The position numbers and the translations under genes are program-made. From Natronomonas sp. (GTDB taxonomy: Archaea > Halobacteriota > Halobacteria > Halobacteriales > Haloarculaceae), in contig NZ_JAQCNO010000055.1 of assembly GCF_028274965.1 (NCBI RefSeq), positions 61,448 through 125,447 of the forward strand: 64,000 bases of DNA, read 5' to 3'. Below the pieces are notes generated by a model, which saw nothing but the letters and a program-made list of their open reading frames with translations, made no database searches and was not told where the DNA came from. Positions 23,702 through 31,514 of the stretch are shown here, one piece after another. Position 1 is the first letter of the stretch. Every line of letters starts with the position of its first letter.

Positions 23702-25849
23702 TCACCGGACCCTCGTTCCCGGTTCGGCGCCCCCGTGTGTCGTCAACAGGTCCGCCTCCTCGCCGGCCGCGAGCAGCATGCCGTCGGACTCGACGCCGAA
23801 CAGCTCCGTCTTCTCGAGGTTCGCGACGACGACGATTCGGGTCCCGGGCAGCGAGTCGAGGTCGTGGAGCCGTTTGATCCCGGCGACGATCTGGCGGCGC
23901 TCGACGCCGACATCCACCTCCAGTTTCGCGAGGTCGTCGGCGCCCTCGATCGGCTCCGCCGAGCGGATCTCCCCGATCCGCACGTCGAGCTCCTCGAACG
24001 TCTCGAAGCTCACCCGCTCGTCGGCGATCGGTTCGAGCGCCGACCCGTCGTCCGCGTCCTCGTCCGCGGCTCCGCGTCCGTCCTTTCCTCCGTTCTCGCT
24101 CCCGTCGGAGCCCTCCGCCGGCGCTTCGGCGTCGCCCTCGGCCGCCTCGATGCGGGCCTCGAGCTGTCGGTTGAGCGCCTCGATCTCGTCGTCCTCCAGG
24201 CGGTCGAACAGCTCGCTCGGCTCGCCGAACGCCTCGGGCGGCGCCGAAAGCGCCGCCTCGAGCGTGGCCTCGTGGACGCTTCCGTCCTCGCCTAGCTGTG
24301 ACCACAGCGTTTCGGCCTTCTCCGGTAACACCGGCTCCATGAGCACGGCGATCGCCTTCGAGAGCTGCACGCAGTCGCGGATGACCCGCGCCGCCCGCTT
24401 TGGGTCGTCGTCCGTGAGCTTCCAGGGCTCGTGCCGCTGGATGTACTCGTTGCCGAACGACGCTAGTTCGACCGGCGCCCGCCCGAGCCCCCGGACCCGG
24501 TAGTCGTTGACCGCCGTCCGAAAGTCCGCCATCGCCGCCTCGATCTCGCCTTCGACCTCGTCGCTCACCGCGGCCTCCGGCGTTCCCCCGTAGTTGCGCT
24601 CGGCGAACAACAGCGACCGGTACAGGAAGTTCCCGAGCGTGCCGACGAGTTCGCTGTTGACCCGCTCGCCGAGGCGGTCCCACGAGAAGTTCACGTCGGC
24701 CGTGAACTCGCTGCCCGTGACGATGTGGTACCGGTACAGATCCGGGTGTAGCCCCGACTCGACGTAGTCGTCGGCCCAGACCGCCCGGTCCCGCGAGGTC
24801 GAAAACGCCTCGCCGGCGAGGTTGACGAAGCCGCAGGCGAGTATCGCCCTGGGCTCGTTGAACCCCGCACCGCGGAGCATCGCCGGCCAAAACACCGCGT
24901 GGTGCTGGATGATGTCGTGACCGATGAGGTGGACGATCTCGCCGCCCTCCGGGGCCGACGCGGTCGGCTCGGCGCGGTCCCGCCAGACGGCCTCCCAGTC
25001 GTACTCCTCGGCCCCGACGCGCTCGGAGTACTGCTTCGTCGAGGAGACGTACTCGATCGGCGCGTCGACCCAGACGTACAACACGAGCTCCTCCTCGCCG
25101 TCGTCCTCCGCGGGGTAGTCGACCCCCCAGTCCATGTCGCGGGTGATACACAGGTCCTTGAGTTCGCCCTCGATCCACTCCCTGGGCTGGTTTTTCGCGT
25201 TCTCCGTGCCCTCAAGGCGGTCGATAAAGCCCGCGAGGTACTCCTGGAAGTCCGCCAGCCTGAGGAACTTGTGCCTGCGCGTCCGGTATTCGGCGGGGTT
25301 GCCGGTGATCGTCGAAACGGGGTCCTCGATCTCGCCGGGCTCGAGGTGTCTCTGACAGCCCTCGTCGCACTCGTCGCCGCGGGCCCGCTCGCCGCAGTAC
25401 GGACAGGTCCCCTCGACGAACCGATCGGGGAGCGGCTGGCCGGCCTCGGCGTCCCACGCCACCTCGATCTCCTTTTCGACGACGTGATCGCCGTCGATCC
25501 ACTCCCGGACGAACGACCGGGTCATCTCCGTGTTCGTCGCGTCGTGGGTGTGCCCATAGTTGTCGAACTCCACGTTGAACTCCGGGAACGTCTCCTCGTA
25601 CTGCTCGTGGTACTCCGAGGCGAACGTCTCGGGGTCGACGCCCGCTTCGGCGGCGTTGACCGCGATCGGCGTCCCGTGCATGTCCGACCCGCAGACGAAC
25701 GCGACCGACTGGCCGAGCCGTTCGAGCGCCCGCGAGTAGGCGTCGCCGCTGACGTACGTCCGGAGGTGTCCGACGTGGAGGTCGCCGTTGGCGTACGGCA
25801 ACCCGCAGGTGACCACCGCCGGGGACTCCGTCGGGAACTCCTCGTGCAT
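23702..25849 (-). CDS. metG: Methionyl-tRNA synthetase
   Basis: A 715-residue class I aminoacyl-tRNA synthetase. HIGH motif HVGHLRTY is at about residues 25-32 within YANGDLHVGHLRT. Zinc-knuckle cysteines are in GTCPYCGERARGDECDEGC. The KMSKS region appears as FSTSRDRAV, a variant with Thr for the central Lys seen in related archaeal sequences. The catalytic core runs to about residue 560. A Glu/Gly-rich linker then leads to a C-terminal EMAPII-like tRNA-binding domain (about residues 605-715: FEELDVRIGEIRSAEPIE, GTRIVVVANLEKTELFG). It diverges from the DICT-like gene. Confidence 0.97.
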   Translation of the reverse strand: MHEEFPTESPAVVTCGLPYANGDLHVGHLRTYVSGDAYSRALERLGQSVAFVCGSDMHGTPIAVNAAEAGVDPETFASEYHEQYEETFPEFNVEFDNYGHTHDATNTEMTRSFVREWIDGDHVVEKEIEVAWDAEAGQPLPDRFVEGTCPYCGERARGDECDEGCQRHLEPGEIEDPVSTITGNPAEYRTRRHKFLRLADFQEYLAGFIDRLEGTENAKNQPREWIEGELKDLCITRDMDWGVDYPAEDDGEEELVLYVWVDAPIEYVSSTKQYSERVGAEEYDWEAVWRDRAEPTASAPEGGEIVHLIGHDIIQHHAVFWPAMLRGAGFNEPRAILACGFVNLAGEAFSTSRDRAVWADDYVESGLHPDLYRYHIVTGSEFTADVNFSWDRLGERVNSELVGTLGNFLYRSLLFAERNYGGTPEAAVSDEVEGEIEAAMADFRTAVNDYRVRGLGRAPVELASFGNEYIQRHEPWKLTDDDPKRAARVIRDCVQLSKAIAVLMEPVLPEKAETLWSQLGEDGSVHEATLEAALSAPPEAFGEPSELFDRLEDDEIEALNRQLEARIEAAEGDAEAPAEGSDGSENGGKDGRGAADEDADDGSALEPIADERVSFETFEELDVRIGEIRSAEPIEGADDLAKLEVDVGVERRQIVAGIKRLHDLDSLPGTRIVVVANLEKTELFGVESDGMLLAAGEEADLLTTHGGAEPGTRVR

Positions 25850-25956
25850 ACACGACAGCCCGGGCCAGGGCGGTAAAACACTCCCGCTCTCGGAGCGTCC
25901 GATCGCCCGGAGGACCCCGCCGGCGTCGGTATCGAGCGAAATAATCGTGCGTGCGT

Positions 25957-25965
25957 TCTATACGC
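25957..25965 (+). promoter_or_regulatory. TATA-like element of the DICT-like gene
   Basis: TCTATACGC begins 33 bases before ATG 25990 and lies in the 140-bp divergent region shared with metG. Confidence 0.4.
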
Positions 25966-25989
25966 ACCCCTCCGTAGCCGAACCGACCG

Positions 25990-26421
25990 ATGAGCCTGCG
26001 ACGCGGCATCGAGGCGATCCGACGGCGGCGAAAGGAGTTCGTCGTGTTCAACGCCGACCCCGACGACCCGATCGTCGACGACCTCGCGTCGTACTTCGCG
26101 GCCCAGAACGTGCGCGTCGGCGCTGCCTCGACCGCCTCCGGCGCTCCCGAGATCGCCGCCCTCAGCGACGCCGAGACCGTACTCGAAACCGTCGCCGTTC
26201 CGACGCTTCGGGAACTGGTCGGGGGAGCGCCGACCGAGCCCGACGGCGTCGGGGTCGACGACGCGGCGTACGAGCCCGTCCTCGAGCACCTCAAGGAGAC
26301 CACGTTCACCTCCTACGACCGCGAGCAGCTCTTCTATGCGTCCCGCGAGATCGAAGACCGAGCCAGACGCGTCGGGACCGGGACGAGTCGGCCCGCCTCG
26401 CACAGCGGCTCAGCGCCATGA
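25990..26421 (+). CDS. DICT-domain-like sensory/regulatory protein, probably frameshifted near the 3' end
   Basis: A 143-residue frame starting MSLRRGIEAIRRRRKEFVVF. The stretch FVVFNADPDDPIVDDLASYF and the later TTFTSYDREQLFYASREIEDRARRVG resemble haloarchaeal DICT (PF10069-type) proteins, which act with other signalling domains. The C-terminus becomes low-complexity (TSRPASHSGSAP) after residue 129. At the same point a second frame (codons in phase with 26370) continues as RDESARLAQRLSAMSDEFHER to 26498, ending SAELAEET. A one-base deletion around 26374-26386 would join them into about 168 residues. Either the gene is frameshifted or the protein really ends short. Family assignment is moderate. 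Confidence 0.55.
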   Translation: MSLRRGIEAIRRRRKEFVVFNADPDDPIVDDLASYFAAQNVRVGAASTASGAPEIAALSDAETVLETVAVPTLRELVGGAPTEPDGVGVDDAAYEPVLEHLKETTFTSYDREQLFYASREIEDRARRVGTGTSRPASHSGSAP

Positions 26422-26498
26422 GCGACGAGTTCCACGAGCGGGTGAGCGTGTTCAAACTGGCGGCCGACGAGAGCGCCGAGCTGGCCGAAGAGACCTAA
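26370..26498 (+). other. Probable displaced 3' part of the DICT-like gene
   Basis: In phase with 26370 the frame reads RRDRDESARLAQRLS then AMSDEFHERVSVFKLAADE and stops at 26498. The sequence is acidic and helix-forming, with codon use like its neighbours, whereas the formal ending of the upstream frame is not. An ATG at 26418 overlaps the upstream stop (ATGA), so a 26-residue peptide is also conceivable. I favour a frameshifted tail. Confidence 0.45.
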
Positions 26499-26564
26499 CC
26501 CGGTCGGCGCGCCCGTCTCGCGGTCTCGATCCGGGTGCGAGGACGGTTCGGCGCCCGCCGCCGG

Positions 26565-28856
26565 TCACCGGACCGAATCCAACAGGAGCTTCTGTTCTTT
26601 CCGCTTGACCTCGTGTTGGACGTCGCGCACCGCGTCGATGTTCGCCGAGATCGAGGAGACGCCCTCGTTGACCAGAAACCGGACCATCTCCGGTTTCGAT
26701 CCCGCCTGCCCGCAGATGCTCGTCGCGATGTCGTGCTCCCGGCAGGTCTCGATGGTGTTGCCGATGAGCCGGAGGACGGCCGGGTGCAGCTCGTCGAACC
26801 GATCGGCGACGTGCTCGTTGTTCCGGTCGATCGCGAGGGTGTACTGCGTGAGGTCGTTCGTCCCGAAGGAGGCGAAGTCGATCCCGGTCTCGGCCAGTTC
26901 CTCGACCGAGAGCGCCGCCGCGGGCGTCTCGATCATGACGCCCCACGAGCGCGTCTCTGGATCGACCCCCGCCGACTCGAGGAGCTCCCGCGCCCGGAGG
27001 ACGTCCTCGGCGTCGTTGACCAGCGGGAACATGACCTCGACGTTGTCGTAGCCCATCTCGAAGAGCCGCCTGAACGCCTCGAGTTCGTGCCCGAACAGCG
27101 CCGGCCGATCGAGGCTCCGGCGGATCCCCCGGTACCCCAACATCGGGTTGTGCTCGTGGGGCTCGTTCTCGCCGCCCTCCATCTGTCTGAACTCGTCGGT
27201 CGGGGCGTCGAGGGTCCGAACGCGGACGGGCCGGGGGTAAAACGCGTCCGCGACCCCGCGGACGCCGTCGACGATCTCGTCGACGTAGGCGTCCTCGCCG
27301 TGGTCCTCGATGTACCGCTCCGGGGTCTTGTTCGTCGAGAGGATCATGTGCTCCATCCGGAGCAGCCCGACGCCGTCGGCACCGGTCGCTGCGGCGCGCT
27401 CGGCGGCCTCCGGGATGGAGACGTTGACCTTCACCTCCGTCGCGGTCATCGGCTTGACCGGGCTCTCCGGGCGGACGTCATCGACGGAATCGGTCTGGGC
27501 GTCGGCCTCGACGGCCCCCTCGGTGACGCGTCCCTTCTCGCCGTCGATGGTGACGACCTGCCCGTCCTCGAGCGTTTCCGTGGCGGTCCCGGCACCGATG
27601 ACGGCCGGCGCGCCGAGCTCGCGGGCGACGATCGCCGCGTGGCTCGTCATCCCGCCCTCGTCGGTGATGATCCCGCTCGCGCGCTTCATCGCCGGCACCA
27701 TGTCCGGCGTCGTCATCTCGGTAACGATGATGTCCCCCTCGCTGACCTTGTCGAGTTGATCGAGCTTGCGGACGATCCGCACCGGCCCGGAGGCGATCCC
27801 GGGGGAGGCCCCGAGCCCGTTCAGGATCACGTCGCCGTCGCCGTCCCCGGCGCCGTCCGAGCCCTCCCCGTCGGCCGCGCCCTCGTCGATCGTCGTGATC
27901 GGCCGCGACTGCAGCATGTAGATGTCGTCGCCGACGATCGCCCACTCGATGTCCTGTGGGCTCTCGTAGTGCGTCTCGGCCCGCTCGCCGAGTCCGACGA
28001 GCCGCCCGAGTTCCGCCTCGTCGAGGACCTGCGCGTTCCGTCTGTCTTCCGGGACCTCCAGTTCGACGGTCTCGCCTGTCTCCTCGTCTTTCGACATCAT
28101 GAGCTTCTTTTCGGCGATCGTCGTCGACACCACGTCGCCGGTCTCGCGGTCGATGACGTAGTTGTCCGGCGACACGGACCCGGAGACGACGGCCTCCCCG
28201 AGCCCCCAGGCGGCCTCGACGATGAGCTTCGGTTCGCCGCTCGAGGGGTGGGAGGTGAACATCACGCCGGACTTATCGGCCGCGACCATCCGCTGGACGA
28301 CGACGGCGATGTCGACGATGTCGTGGGCGAAGCCCTGCTCGTTGCGGTAGTAGATCGCCCGCTGGGTGAAAAGCGACGCCCAGCACTGCTTGATGCGCTC
28401 GATGAGGCTCTCGCGCGTGATGTTGAGAAACGTCTCCTGTTGGCCGGCGAAGGAGGCGTCCGGGAGGTCCTCGGCCGTCGCCGAGGACCGGACCGCGACG
28501 AACGCCGTCCCGTCGTCGAGGCTATCGTACGCCGCGAGGACGTCCGAGCGGACGTCCTCGGGCATCTCGGTCCCGAGAATGAGCTCCTCGGCTCTCGACT
28601 CCGCCTCGGCGAGGGCGGCGGAGTCGTCGGAGTCGACGTCGACGGCGTCGAACAGCTCCTCGTCGATGCCGGTCCCCTCGATGAACCGGCGGTACGTCTG
28701 TGCGGTCACGACGAACCCGGGCGGGACCGGCAGCCCCGCGGCGGTCATCTCGCCGAGAGATGCCCCTTTTCCGCCGACCATCCCGATGTCGCTGGATCCG
28801 ATCTCGTCGAGCCAGAGTACGGGTTTGCCGGAACTCTCAGTCCCGTGTGCTGTCAT
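26565..28856 (-). CDS. ppsA: Phosphoenolpyruvate synthase (pyruvate, water dikinase)
   Basis: A 763-residue enzyme converting pyruvate, ATP and water to PEP, AMP and phosphate for gluconeogenesis. The N-terminal ATP-grasp part (residues about 1-340) includes VGGKGASLGEM and AVRSSATAEDLPDASFAGQQ. The swinging phosphohistidine domain has His406 in GGMTSHAAIVAREL. The C-terminal PEP barrel contains GVMIETPAAAL, SFGTNDLTQYTL and, near the end, CGQAGSKPEM, where the active-site Cys sits. Its closest neighbours are the PhzF gene upstream and the DICT-like gene, with which it converges. Confidence 0.96.
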   Translation of the reverse strand: MTAHGTESSGKPVLWLDEIGSSDIGMVGGKGASLGEMTAAGLPVPPGFVVTAQTYRRFIEGTGIDEELFDAVDVDSDDSAALAEAESRAEELILGTEMPEDVRSDVLAAYDSLDDGTAFVAVRSSATAEDLPDASFAGQQETFLNITRESLIERIKQCWASLFTQRAIYYRNEQGFAHDIVDIAVVVQRMVAADKSGVMFTSHPSSGEPKLIVEAAWGLGEAVVSGSVSPDNYVIDRETGDVVSTTIAEKKLMMSKDEETGETVELEVPEDRRNAQVLDEAELGRLVGLGERAETHYESPQDIEWAIVGDDIYMLQSRPITTIDEGAADGEGSDGAGDGDGDVILNGLGASPGIASGPVRIVRKLDQLDKVSEGDIIVTEMTTPDMVPAMKRASGIITDEGGMTSHAAIVARELGAPAVIGAGTATETLEDGQVVTIDGEKGRVTEGAVEADAQTDSVDDVRPESPVKPMTATEVKVNVSIPEAAERAAATGADGVGLLRMEHMILSTNKTPERYIEDHGEDAYVDEIVDGVRGVADAFYPRPVRVRTLDAPTDEFRQMEGGENEPHEHNPMLGYRGIRRSLDRPALFGHELEAFRRLFEMGYDNVEVMFPLVNDAEDVLRARELLESAGVDPETRSWGVMIETPAAALSVEELAETGIDFASFGTNDLTQYTLAIDRNNEHVADRFDELHPAVLRLIGNTIETCREHDIATSICGQAGSKPEMVRFLVNEGVSSISANIDAVRDVQHEVKRKEQKLLLDSVR

Positions 28857-28943
28857 TGCGCTTCGTTTCAGCGCCCCCTAACTTAGACCATTCGTTCGGC
28901 GCGAGCGGACGGCCGCCGCCCTCGGGGGTGCTCCGACGACCGA

Positions 28944-29846
28944 TCAGACCTCGATGATCCCGTCCGAACCGCGGTCGGGCACCGCGATCGTCCCGTCGAG
29001 CGCCGTCACCGCGGTCCCGCCGACGGACACGGGGTCCGACCGGGCGCGGACCCGGACCCGCCCGGGGCGCTCGAGGAAATGCCCCTGTTCGAGGACCATC
29101 TCCGCGGGCAACCCGCCGTCGAACGCCTCGAACGCGCGGAGGTACGCGCCGACCGCCCCCGACGCGGTCCCCGTCACCGGGTCCTCCTCGATGCCGATCC
29201 CGGGCGCGAACATCCGCCCGTGGGCGGTCGCGTCCTCCCCGAGCGTATCGAAGGTGAACGCGTAGACGCCGGCGACGCCCAACGAATCGGTCAACGCAGT
29301 AAGGGCCTCCGGGTCCGGGCTCGCACCCGAGAGGGCGCTGAGGAAGTTCACCGGCACGACGAGAAACCCGAGCCCGGTCGAGGCGGTCGCGAGCGGCAGA
29401 TCGGCGCCGATATCGGCGAGCGTCGCCGGGTCGACGCCGAGCGCCGACGCGACCCGTTCGTAGCCCGGATCGACCTCCTCGGTTTCGGCGACGTCGCCCG
29501 CCAGCCAGACGGTATCGCCGTCGAGTTCGAGTTCCGACACGCCGGCGTTCGTCTCCACGGTGTGCGCCCCCGCCTCCAGGCGGCCCTCCTCGGCCAGCCA
29601 GGCGTGTGCCGCGACGGTCGCGTGCCCGCACAGCTTGACCTCCTCGGTCGGCGTGAAGTAGCGGAGCCGGCGATCGGCCGCCTCGCTCGGCAACAGAAAC
29701 GCCGTCTCCGAGGCGCGTAGCTCCCCGGCGATCGCCCGCATCTGTTCGTCGCTCAACCCCTCGGCGTCCGGAACGACACCGGCCGCGTTCCCCGAGAGCG
29801 GTTCGGCACTGAACGCGTCGACGAGCAGGGCGCGTCGGGTCTCCAT
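28944..29846 (-). CDS. PhzF family epimerase/isomerase
   Basis: A 300-residue protein of the PhzF/diaminopimelate epimerase-like fold. The start DAFSAEPLSGNAAGVV and catalytic Glu47 in RASETAFLL are present. The second-half signature EEDPVTGTASGAVGAYL is intact. Members isomerise varied small molecules and the substrate is not predictable from sequence. It is 87 bp upstream of ppsA on the same strand. TATA-like TTTAATATC (29864-29873, minus) gives a leaderless start. Confidence 0.92.
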   Translation of the reverse strand: METRRALLVDAFSAEPLSGNAAGVVPDAEGLSDEQMRAIAGELRASETAFLLPSEAADRRLRYFTPTEEVKLCGHATVAAHAWLAEEGRLEAGAHTVETNAGVSELELDGDTVWLAGDVAETEEVDPGYERVASALGVDPATLADIGADLPLATASTGLGFLVVPVNFLSALSGASPDPEALTALTDSLGVAGVYAFTFDTLGEDATAHGRMFAPGIGIEEDPVTGTASGAVGAYLRAFEAFDGGLPAEMVLEQGHFLERPGRVRVRARSDPVSVGGTAVTALDGTIAVPDRGSDGIIEV

Positions 29847-29976
29847 GCGGAGGCGTTCGTCCGAGGGGATATTAAACGGGCGGCGTCGGTGCGATCCCCG
29901 CCAGCACCCGCGCTGTGATCTCCCCGCGCCGTGATCGGTCCGCTCTATCCGGTTCTACCGGCGGAACTGGCCGATT

Positions 29977-29999
29977 GCTTCGGGGCTTGACCCCGAGGC
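29977..29999. repeat. Hairpin-forming inverted repeat after the deaminase gene
   Basis: On the minus strand GCCTCGGGG-TCAAG-CCCCGAAGC forms a 9-bp stem with one C-A mismatch and a 5-base loop, starting 4 bases after the deaminase stop. No U-run follows, so it is not a standard archaeal terminator. It could stabilise or shape the mRNA 3' end. Confidence 0.4.
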
Positions 30000-30002
30000 G
30001 AT

Positions 30003-30452
30003 TCACCAGTACGCCTCGTGGACGGCCCGCCCCGCCGCGTTCGAGACCGGCCCGACGACCGCACAATCGAGGATCTCGTCGGCCCGGGTCGCGGGCTCGC
30101 GGCCGGTGAACTCGACGACCTCCCCGGCGCTGACGCTGTAGACGATCCGGCCGAGCCCGGCGTACCGGATCCCGCCGCTGCACATCGGACACGGCTCCGT
30201 GCTCGTGTACATCACCGACTCGGCGCGGGCCGCCGCGTCGAGTTCGCGCCTGGCCCGGTAGGCGAGGTGTAACTCCGGGTGTCGCCGGATGTCGTCCTCG
30301 GTGACGACCCGGTTCGACTCGCGCATGACGATCTCGTCGTCCCGAACGAGGACGGACCCGAACGGTCGATCCCCGCGGTCGGCGGCGTCGCCGGCGAGTT
30401 CGATGGCCTCGGCCATGTGCGATTCGTGATCGAACGTCTCGAACTCGGACAT
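30003..30452 (-). CDS. Zinc nucleoside/tRNA deaminase family protein
   Basis: A 149-residue cytidine-deaminase-fold protein with the zinc site His58-Pro-Glu60 (RRHPELHLAYRAR) and Cys88/Cys91 (EPCPMCSGGIRYAG). This fits the guanine/adenosine (TadA-like) branch rather than pyrimidine deaminases. The likely role is deamination of a free base, nucleoside or tRNA wobble adenosine, and sequence alone does not decide which. It lies 54 bp from scpA and has no visible partner. Confidence 0.87.
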   Translation of the reverse strand: MSEFETFDHESHMAEAIELAGDAADRGDRPFGSVLVRDDEIVMRESNRVVTEDDIRRHPELHLAYRARRELDAAARAESVMYTSTEPCPMCSGGIRYAGLGRIVYSVSAGEVVEFTGREPATRADEILDCAVVGPVSNAAGRAVHEAYW

Positions 30453-30506
30453 ACCCGAACGCTCGGGTGACCGGCGTATAGACGTTCCGACCGGTCGGGG
30501 CGGGGC

Positions 30507-31514
30507 TCAGTCGTCGGCCGGCGCGGGCTCCTCGGCGCCGACCGCGCTCGGGTCCCGGATCCAGAGGTCCCCGAAGAGGTCGTCCTGTTCGAGCCTGATC
30601 CGCCCGCGGTGGGCCAAGAACAACAGCCCGAGGAACGTGTTGACCGCCGTCCCGCCGGCGGTTTCGATCTCCGCGAACAGCACCTCCTCGCGGCCCTCGT
30701 CGTACTGCCGCTGCACCCGGCGGTAGACGTCGTTGATGACGTCCTCCATGTGCTCGTCGTGGGTGCGGCCGGTCACCTCCTCGGCCGTCGGCTCGTCGTC
30801 CATCCGGAACTCGTCGGTCCCGTGGTAATCGAGCGTCTGCGTCCCGCGCGCGAACCCCGAGGGCGACTCCGAGGTGTCGTACTCCCTGGAGGACTTCCAC
30901 CAGGTGTCGCGCTCTCTCTCCCGGAGGTCCCTGACCAGTTCGTCGAGCGTCTCGGGCATCCCCCGGGCGCGCTTTCGGTCGATCCGGCGATCGATCTCGT
31001 CCTCCAGTCGCGCGAACGGGTCCGCCTCCGCGGCCGGGTCCGCTGGTCGCCGTCCGCCCCCGCCCGGGGCGTCCCACGGCTCGGGCTCCGGCCCCGGACC
31101 CGCGCCCGGTTCGGCCTCCTCGTCGGGGTCGTTCCACATCGCGTCGCTTTTCATCCGCAACAGCACCGACGCATAAAACAGCGCCCTGCCGCCGGTCCGG
31201 AGGTCGGCCTCGTCGAGCCGATTGAGGAACTTGTCGGTGACGGTCACCACGTCGATATCCCACGGGTCGATCTCGCCGTCCTCGGCGAGTTGGACGAGTA
31301 ACTCGACCGGCTCGAGTTCCTCGTCGTCAGCCTCCCGGAGATCGGAGACGTCGAACGACGAGAGCACGCCCTCGGCCGACGGAACGGGCCCCTCCGCGCG
31401 TTCGCTTTCGTCCCCGTCGGCCTCCCGGTCGCTCTCGTGGCCCGCGATGTTCAGGGGGATCTCTTCGGTCGCGTCCTCGCCGTCGCCGGCCGATCCGTCG
31501 GCCCCCTCAGTCAT
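30507..31514 (-). CDS. scpA: Segregation and condensation protein A (ScpA)
   Basis: A 335-residue kleisin. The N-terminal helix domain (about residues 60-120: VELLVQLAEDGEIDPWDIDVV, TDKFLNRLDEADLRTGGRA) and C-terminal winged helix (about residues 265-315: EIETAGGTAVNTFLGLLFL) bracket a long, disordered acidic middle with Gly/Pro repeats near residues 125-165. It links the two heads of the SMC dimer in chromosome condensation. The start overlaps the end of smc by 8 bp, consistent with translational coupling. scpB is not in the window. Confidence 0.93.
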   Translation of the reverse strand: MTEGADGSAGDGEDATEEIPLNIAGHESDREADGDESERAEGPVPSAEGVLSSFDVSDLREADDEELEPVELLVQLAEDGEIDPWDIDVVTVTDKFLNRLDEADLRTGGRALFYASVLLRMKSDAMWNDPDEEAEPGAGPGPEPEPWDAPGGGGRRPADPAAEADPFARLEDEIDRRIDRKRARGMPETLDELVRDLRERERDTWWKSSREYDTSESPSGFARGTQTLDYHGTDEFRMDDEPTAEEVTGRTHDEHMEDVINDVYRRVQRQYDEGREEVLFAEIETAGGTAVNTFLGLLFLAHRGRIRLEQDDLFGDLWIRDPSAVGAEEPAPADD

